Below are positions 59,956 through 64,000 of a stretch of 64,000 bases of DNA, in pieces. Location: positions 186,465 through 250,464 of the forward strand of contig NZ_BDQX01000171.1 of assembly GCF_003112455.1 (NCBI RefSeq), in the 5' to 3' direction. The notes beneath the pieces are model-generated. The model did no database searches. It was not told the DNA's origin and was given only the letters and a program-made list of their open reading frames with translations. The DNA comes from Paenibacillus agaridevorans. Lineage in GTDB: Bacteria > Bacillota > Bacilli > Paenibacillales > Paenibacillaceae. Within the stretch, counting starts at the first letter, position 1. Each line of letters opens with the position of its first letter. The translations under genes and the position numbers were made by a program.

Positions 59956-60995
59956 GCCAGCCCCCCCTTTTCGTTAAGCTTCATCGTAATTTTGCCGCTG
60001 CTTACCTTGCCGCCGACCAGCATCTTAAACGCCCGGTCCGCATCCTCGAGCCGGCAGATCTCGGTCCAGCCTTCCTCCGTGATCTTGCCCTGCTCAAGCA
60101 AATCAACCGCATCAGTAAAGTCTCTGGCGGTATAGCAGAAGGAACCGAGAATAGCGATTTCACTGCGGATCAAGTGATTGATTGGCAGTCGCGTCTCATC
60201 GATGCCGAGACCGATATTCATAAACGTCCCGCCCGGGTTAACGGATCGCAGGGCACTCTCCCGCGTCGGCTGGAATCCGGCGGCATCGATAACCACATCG
60301 ATGCCTTTCTCGGCGAAATGGCGGCGCACCGCATCTTCGAGCGATTCCGTCTTCGGATTCGCGGTCAGGTTAAAGCCAAGGCCTCGCACCATCGCGAGCC
60401 GTTCCTCGTTCGTATCGGCGACAAGAACGTCGGAAGCGCCCAAAATGCGAGCAACCATCGCGCTCAGGATACCGATCCCTCCCGCGCCAAGCACGGCAAC
60501 GGCCGAGAACGGATGCCTTTCCATCGCGCGTCTCGCCGCGCGCAGCGAACAAGCAAGCGGTTCGGCCAAACTGGCGCGTTCGGCGGATAATCCGTCCGAG
60601 ATCGGCACGATTGCCGATTCGGGCACAACAACGTATTCGGCGAAGGCGCCGGGTCTGTGAATGCCGATGATCTGCCGCTTGGCGCAAAGCTGCGTCAAGC
60701 CGCTCAAGCAACTGCGGCAGCTGCCGCAGAACAGCAACGGATTAATAACCGCGCGCTGGCCGACAGAATACCGTCCAGTTCCCGGGCCAACCGCTTCCAC
60801 AACGCCGCTTGCTTCATGCCCCATAACGAGCGGGGGCACGCGCAAGCTGTTATGGCCCAAATATCCTTCCAGCTCCGAGCCGCAAATTCCTACCGCTTCT
60901 ACCCGCAGCCGCACTTCTCCCGTTCCAGGCTCGGGAACGGATCTCTCTTCGATGACGATACTCTCGGGGGCCGTCCATACCGCCGTTTTCATCAT
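59952..60995 (-). CDS. Zinc-dependent medium-chain alcohol/polyol dehydrogenase
   Basis: 347 residues; ATGATG start with GGGGAGG six bases upstream, overlapping the previous stop. Catalytic zinc ligands C38 (GICGSELEG) and H60-E61 (GHEASG); structural zinc cysteines C90, C93, C96 and C104. Nucleotide-binding AVLGAGGIGILSAMVARILGA. Sorbitol/threonine dehydrogenase-like class; oxidises a secondary alcohol of a sugar, polyol or cyclitol with NAD(P). Confidence 0.92.
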   Translation of the reverse strand: MMKTAVWTAPESIVIEERSVPEPGTGEVRLRVEAVGICGSELEGYLGHNSLRVPPLVMGHEASGVVEAVGPGTGRYSVGQRAVINPLLFCGSCRSCLSGLTQLCAKRQIIGIHRPGAFAEYVVVPESAIVPISDGLSAERASLAEPLACSLRAARRAMERHPFSAVAVLGAGGIGILSAMVARILGASDVLVADTNEERLAMVRGLGFNLTANPKTESLEDAVRRHFAEKGIDVVIDAAGFQPTRESALRSVNPGGTFMNIGLGIDETRLPINHLIRSEIAILGSFCYTARDFTDAVDLLEQGKITEEGWTEICRLEDADRAFKMLVGGKVSSGKITMKLNEKGGLA

Positions 60996-62131
60996 AAGAT
61001 TGCCTCCCCTTTCGAATGGATCGCCGACAAGCCGGCTATGAGCCGATCCACATCGGCGCTGTCGTTAAAGGCATGGACCGACGCCCTAAACCGGCCGTCC
61101 CCGCCCCACAGATAGATGCCTTGCCGCTCCAGCTCCGCGGAGATCTCCTCCCCCTGGTCGCTGACGACACATATATTGCCCGCGCGGAATTCGGGTTCCC
61201 GCGGCGTCATCAGTTCGTAGCCTGCCGCTTCCAGCTTGCTTATCAGCTCGGTGCCAAGACCGAGCACATGATCTTCGATAAGCGGGATGCCCGTGTCAAG
61301 CAGCAGCCGGGTCGAGTAGTCAAGCGCATATACGCAAGGATAACTCGGATATCCCGTCTCGAATCGTCTGGCATCCGGCTGAAAGCGATAGCTTCCGTCG
61401 CGAAGGGGGCTAAACATGTCCGTCACGCCTCTCCAGCCGACCGCTCTTGGCATAAAATCGCTCGTCCGTGCCGGATTAATGCCGAGAATGCCCAGACCGT
61501 GTATGCCAAGCAGCCACTTATAGGAGCTGCAGACCACAAAGTCGGTCTCATTGATATCGACAGCCGTAATGCCGAGCGACTGGGTCGCATCGAGCATCAG
61601 CAGCGTATCCGTCTGTTTGAGCGCGCGATACAGTTCCTTATAGTCCAGCTTCGCCCCCGAGAGATAGCTGACATGGCTGGAGACGACAATTCGCGTCCTT
61701 GCGTCAACACGCGACAGGATGTCCTCCGGCGACACGCGCCAATTGACATGATCTACAAACCTCACTTCGACGCCCGCCTCCTGAAGCACCAGCCAAGGCA
61801 AAATGCCGGAAGGAAACTCCAGCTTGTTGACAACTACGTTGTCGCCTGCCTTGAGACCTAAAGCTCCTGCAATCATGGAGATGACATCGGACGAATTGGA
61901 CAGCAGCGCGATTTGATTGGGCTGGCCTCCAAGCATCTTCGCCAGATTCGACTTGCAAGAATCCTCAACCTCCGCATTCGAACTTCTGCCGCCCGGACCG
62001 TAACTTCGGTGCTCCATATAGCGCCTGACTGCGTCAACGCTCCCTTTGAGAGGCGGCGATTCCGCCCCGTTGTAGAACCACACACGATCGCCGATATTTT
62101 CGAACATTTTTTTGCTTATTAATGATTCCAT
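60992..62131 (-). CDS. Class V aminotransferase (PLP-dependent)
   Basis: 379 residues. PLP-binding features: SNSSDVISMIAGA, LLMLDATQSLGITAVD (D181, pyridine nitrogen) and VVCSSYKWLLGIHGLG (K205, Schiff-base lysine). Resembles the isopenicillin-N-epimerase/cysteine-desulfurase-like branch. In this operon it may transaminate or eliminate nitrogen from an amino-sugar intermediate, with RidA nearby to clear reactive imines (inference). Start ATG preceded by GAGCGAGAG. Confidence 0.9.
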   Translation of the reverse strand: MESLISKKMFENIGDRVWFYNGAESPPLKGSVDAVRRYMEHRSYGPGGRSSNAEVEDSCKSNLAKMLGGQPNQIALLSNSSDVISMIAGALGLKAGDNVVVNKLEFPSGILPWLVLQEAGVEVRFVDHVNWRVSPEDILSRVDARTRIVVSSHVSYLSGAKLDYKELYRALKQTDTLLMLDATQSLGITAVDINETDFVVCSSYKWLLGIHGLGILGINPARTSDFMPRAVGWRGVTDMFSPLRDGSYRFQPDARRFETGYPSYPCVYALDYSTRLLLDTGIPLIEDHVLGLGTELISKLEAAGYELMTPREPEFRAGNICVVSDQGEEISAELERQGIYLWGGDGRFRASVHAFNDSADVDRLIAGLSAIHSKGEAIL

Positions 62132-62161
62132 CTGCTCTCGCTCCTAGCATTTCATTCTGGA

Positions 62162-62899
62162 TTATAAATTCGGGGGAAGCTCGAGCTTCTCGAAGCAGTC
62201 GTATGCTTTGGCGATATGCCGGTCAGCCGCCGATAACAGAAATGGACCGTGGCCCGGGTACAAACGTTTGATTCGCAGATCGTTAAGCCTGGCTATCGTT
62301 CGGGCATAAGCTTCAATCTCGCAATCCCAAATTTGCTGCAGTACGATTTTGCCGCCGGCAAATATGGCGTCTCCCGCGAACAAGGACATGCCGTCGCCTT
62401 CGTCCAAAGCAAAGCTGATATGTCCCCGGGCATGTCCCGGCGTCTCTATCACCTTCAGCGAAAGCGCGCCAACCTCAATGTTATCCCCGTCGCTTACAGT
62501 TTCGTCGATCGGACAAGGCGGGTATAAATAATCCGGAGGGTAGACGCCTGCAAACACCGCTGCCCCGATACTCGTTCTGTCGATGTCGGCGGATTCGATC
62601 CACGGTCCGGCATCTTTCGACGCGATCGTCCAAAGATCGAGCCGTTGCCGGAGAGCCGCCGCTCCCGCGGCATGATCGGCATGCGCGTGAGTCAACAACA
62701 GCTTGCGGATACGGGAGGCGGGAACGCCGGTCGATGCTATGGAACTCAACAGCAGCTCCGTATCCACGCCGGCGCCGGCATCGATCAGCGCATATTCGTC
62801 GCCGTCGCCGATCAGGTAGATGTTGCAGTCCAGTCTATGCGTCATCTCAAAACCGAATTGTCCGCTGCCGACCAGCCACAGACCTTCCCTTAGCTTCAA
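62162..62899 (-). CDS. Metallo-beta-lactamase fold hydrolase
   Basis: 245 residues. Binuclear metal motif LLLTHAHADHAAG (H71, H73, D75, H76), second-site IETPGHARGHISFAL and FAGDAIFAGGKIV, third histidine in KRLYPGHGPF. Glyoxalase-II/lactonase-like subgroup. It could open a lactone formed by one of the sugar dehydrogenases. Its start overlaps the RidA stop by four bases. Confidence 0.9.
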   Translation of the reverse strand: MKLREGLWLVGSGQFGFEMTHRLDCNIYLIGDGDEYALIDAGAGVDTELLLSSIASTGVPASRIRKLLLTHAHADHAAGAAALRQRLDLWTIASKDAGPWIESADIDRTSIGAAVFAGVYPPDYLYPPCPIDETVSDGDNIEVGALSLKVIETPGHARGHISFALDEGDGMSLFAGDAIFAGGKIVLQQIWDCEIEAYARTIARLNDLRIKRLYPGHGPFLLSAADRHIAKAYDCFEKLELPPNL

Positions 62900-63300
62900 T
62901 GTCCTGTCTCCTCCTCGTCAATGTAGGCGATGCACTCGATCTCGACGGTCATGCCAGGCGGGAACTTGACGATTTCGACCGTGCTTCTGGCCGGCGGTTC
63001 GTGCTCGAAATAACCGGAATAAACTTCGTTGTAGGCTTTGAATCCGTCCAGATCGTCCAGGAAGGCCGTCACTTTGACAACATGTTCCAGCGATGAGCCC
63101 GCTTCCTCAAGGATTTCCTTCATATAATCAAGGACAATGGCCGTCTGCTTGGCCACATCGCCGGGTGCCAGGACCGATCCCGTCTCCAGATCGAACGGGC
63201 ACGTTCCCGAGACATATACCATATTCCCCAGCTTCACGGCTTGAGCGTACGCGCCGCTTGGCTTCGGCGCCTTATCCGTGACGATGATTTGCTTGCGCAT
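62896..63300 (-). CDS. RidA family reactive imine/enamine deaminase
   Basis: 134 residues from the ATG at 63300, ten bases after GGGAG; the ATG at 63324 overlaps the previous stop (ATGA) and is an alternative. Features: PSGAYAQAVKLGNMVYVSG, EEAGSSLEHVVKVTAFL and PPARSTVEIVKFPPGMTVEIECIAY (the conserved arginine that binds the carboxylate). RidA proteins hydrolyse imines released by PLP enzymes, which matches the aminotransferase two genes downstream. Confidence 0.92.
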   Translation of the reverse strand: MRKQIIVTDKAPKPSGAYAQAVKLGNMVYVSGTCPFDLETGSVLAPGDVAKQTAIVLDYMKEILEEAGSSLEHVVKVTAFLDDLDGFKAYNEVYSGYFEHEPPARSTVEIVKFPPGMTVEIECIAYIDEEETGH

Positions 63301-63320
63301 TTCGATTTCACTCCCTTTTG

Positions 63321-64000
63321 TCATTCGGCGGATTGAACGCCTGCCAGTGTTGCGTAAAATGCTGCCGCCTGTATCACTTCTTCAAGATCGACCCATTCGT
63401 GCTTGGAATGCGCTTGCGCAATCGAACCGGGTCCGAAGACGATGCTTGGTATGCCTCCAAGCTGCTGGAGCTTGCTTGCATCCGTGCCATAAGGTACGCC
63501 TACGGCTTCCGTGGCGAGTCGAAGCTTCCCGGCAACCTGAAGGGCTTCCCTCACGATCGCGGCCTGCGGGTCCGTATCGAGCGCCCAATCCGACAGCAGC
63601 TCGCGAACCTCGAATACGGTGTCGGAAGGAAGCTCGGCGCCGAGCGCCTGCTTAAATTGCTCCCGCACGACGTCCGGCTGCTCGCCGGGCAATATTCGCC
63701 GGTCAACTTGAATCTCGCAGCGTTCGGGCACGATATTGATCTGGCCGCCGCTCTCGATGGTGCCGACGGAGATCGATGCCCGACCGCATAGAGGATGCGA
63801 TAACCCCTCAAGCCGCGGCGCCTCCCGATCGCGGATATAGGATAATACCGCCAACATCCGGTATATGGCGTTGTCTCCTTCCTCGGGCATCGAGCTGTGG
63901 GCGGCTTTGCCTCTGGTCTCGACCGCGAAGCGTGCGCAGCCTTTAGTTGCAGATACGACGCGCAGTTCGGTCGGTTCGCCGACAACCGCGCCTGCCAATC
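63321..64000 (-). CDS. M20 family amidohydrolase/deacylase, C-terminal part (runs off right edge)
   Basis: About 226 codons, with the N-terminus and first metal motif beyond base 64000. Visible ArgE/DapE/Acy1-type features: VVGEPTELRVVSATKGCARF, TRGKAAHSSMPEEGDNAIY (dimerisation-domain histidine), GQINIVPERCEIQVDRRILPGE, GVPYGTDASKL and FGPGSIAQAHSKHEWVDLEE (C-terminal metal-binding histidine). Metal-dependent hydrolysis of an N-acyl group. First visible gene of the leftward operon; its stop overlaps a possible RidA start. Confidence 0.9.
   Translation of the reverse strand, partial: LAGAVVGEPTELRVVSATKGCARFAVETRGKAAHSSMPEEGDNAIYRMLAVLSYIRDREAPRLEGLSHPLCGRASISVGTIESGGQINIVPERCEIQVDRRILPGEQPDVVREQFKQALGAELPSDTVFEVRELLSDWALDTDPQAAIVREALQVAGKLRLATEAVGVPYGTDASKLQQLGGIPSIVFGPGSIAQAHSKHEWVDLEEVIQAAAFYATLAGVQSAE

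Noticed and set aside
1..64000. tRNA, rRNA, riboswitch (T-box, SAM, cobalamin, TPP) or phage genes
   Set aside because: I looked for characteristic motifs and found none that I could support by reading alone; an Rfam or tRNA scan would settle it.

Overview
The window looks like the chromosome of a spore-forming, soil or plant-associated member of the Paenibacillaceae (Paenibacillus or Cohnella type). The evidence is an uninterrupted sigK with a pro-sequence, many AraC-type regulators, three YesM/YesN sensor-regulator pairs each next to an LplABC-type sugar ABC transporter, two Uma2-type proteins, and strong AGGAGG-type ribosome binding sites with ATG, GTG or TTG starts. No rRNA, tRNA, phage or intact insertion sequence was seen. 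The genus is an inference.

Layout. 1-1268: the 5' part of a tRNA-dihydrouridine synthase gene and sigK. 1460-5117: two back-to-back modules, each a phytanoyl-CoA dioxygenase-like gene divergent from an AraC gene. 5114-10160: a leftward unit of fatty-acid-desaturase-like oxygenase, MocE-type Rieske ferredoxin, ferredoxin reductase, LacI regulator and aldose 1-epimerase; two identical perfect palindromes at its promoter look like LacI operators. 10310-10960: intergenic repeats, including a five-copy 51-bp tandem array. 10993-12857: TIM-barrel isomerase-like gene divergent from an AraC gene. 13010-24026: leftward sugar locus with YesM/YesN, solute-binding lipoprotein, two permeases, a Cys-type sulfatase, an AraC regulator and an ADP-ribosylglycohydrolase-family protein. 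24229-27235: AraC, then an AT-richer pair of XRE-cupin regulator and CynX-type transporter. 27241-27558: a second block of intergenic repeats.

27719-40922 is a glycan locus: secreted multidomain GH16 glucanase, GH130 phosphorylase, solute-binding protein, two permeases, YesM/YesN and a GH3 beta-glucosidase. 42031-50049 holds a third ABC plus YesM/YesN set, divergent from a cytoplasmic GH16 enzyme. Together these suggest depolymerisation of beta-1,3-type glucan outside the cell, import of oligosaccharides, and hydrolysis or phosphorolysis inside. 50882-53715: a PIG-L deacetylase and a NagB-like protein at separate promoters that share a 75-bp block containing 21-bp-spaced direct repeats, with an AraC gene transcribed divergently from the deacetylase. 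53931-64000 and beyond: a leftward operon of at least ten tightly packed genes (M20 amidohydrolase, RidA, MBL hydrolase, class V aminotransferase, zinc dehydrogenase, two Gfo/Idh/MocA oxidoreductases, an unusual glycosidase-like protein, TIM-barrel epimerase, FAH-family hydrolase). It reads as a complete but unrecognised catabolic route for an amino- or N-acyl-sugar or cyclitol glycoside.

The strongest candidates for something undescribed are the 53931-64000 operon, the MocDEF-like operon with its double operator, and the shared operator block of the deacetylase and NagB-like genes. Three mobile or repetitive DNA families (a 168-bp inverted-repeat element with an internally deleted copy, the 51-bp palindromic array, and the 91/101-bp dispersed repeats) are also unexplained by the genes.
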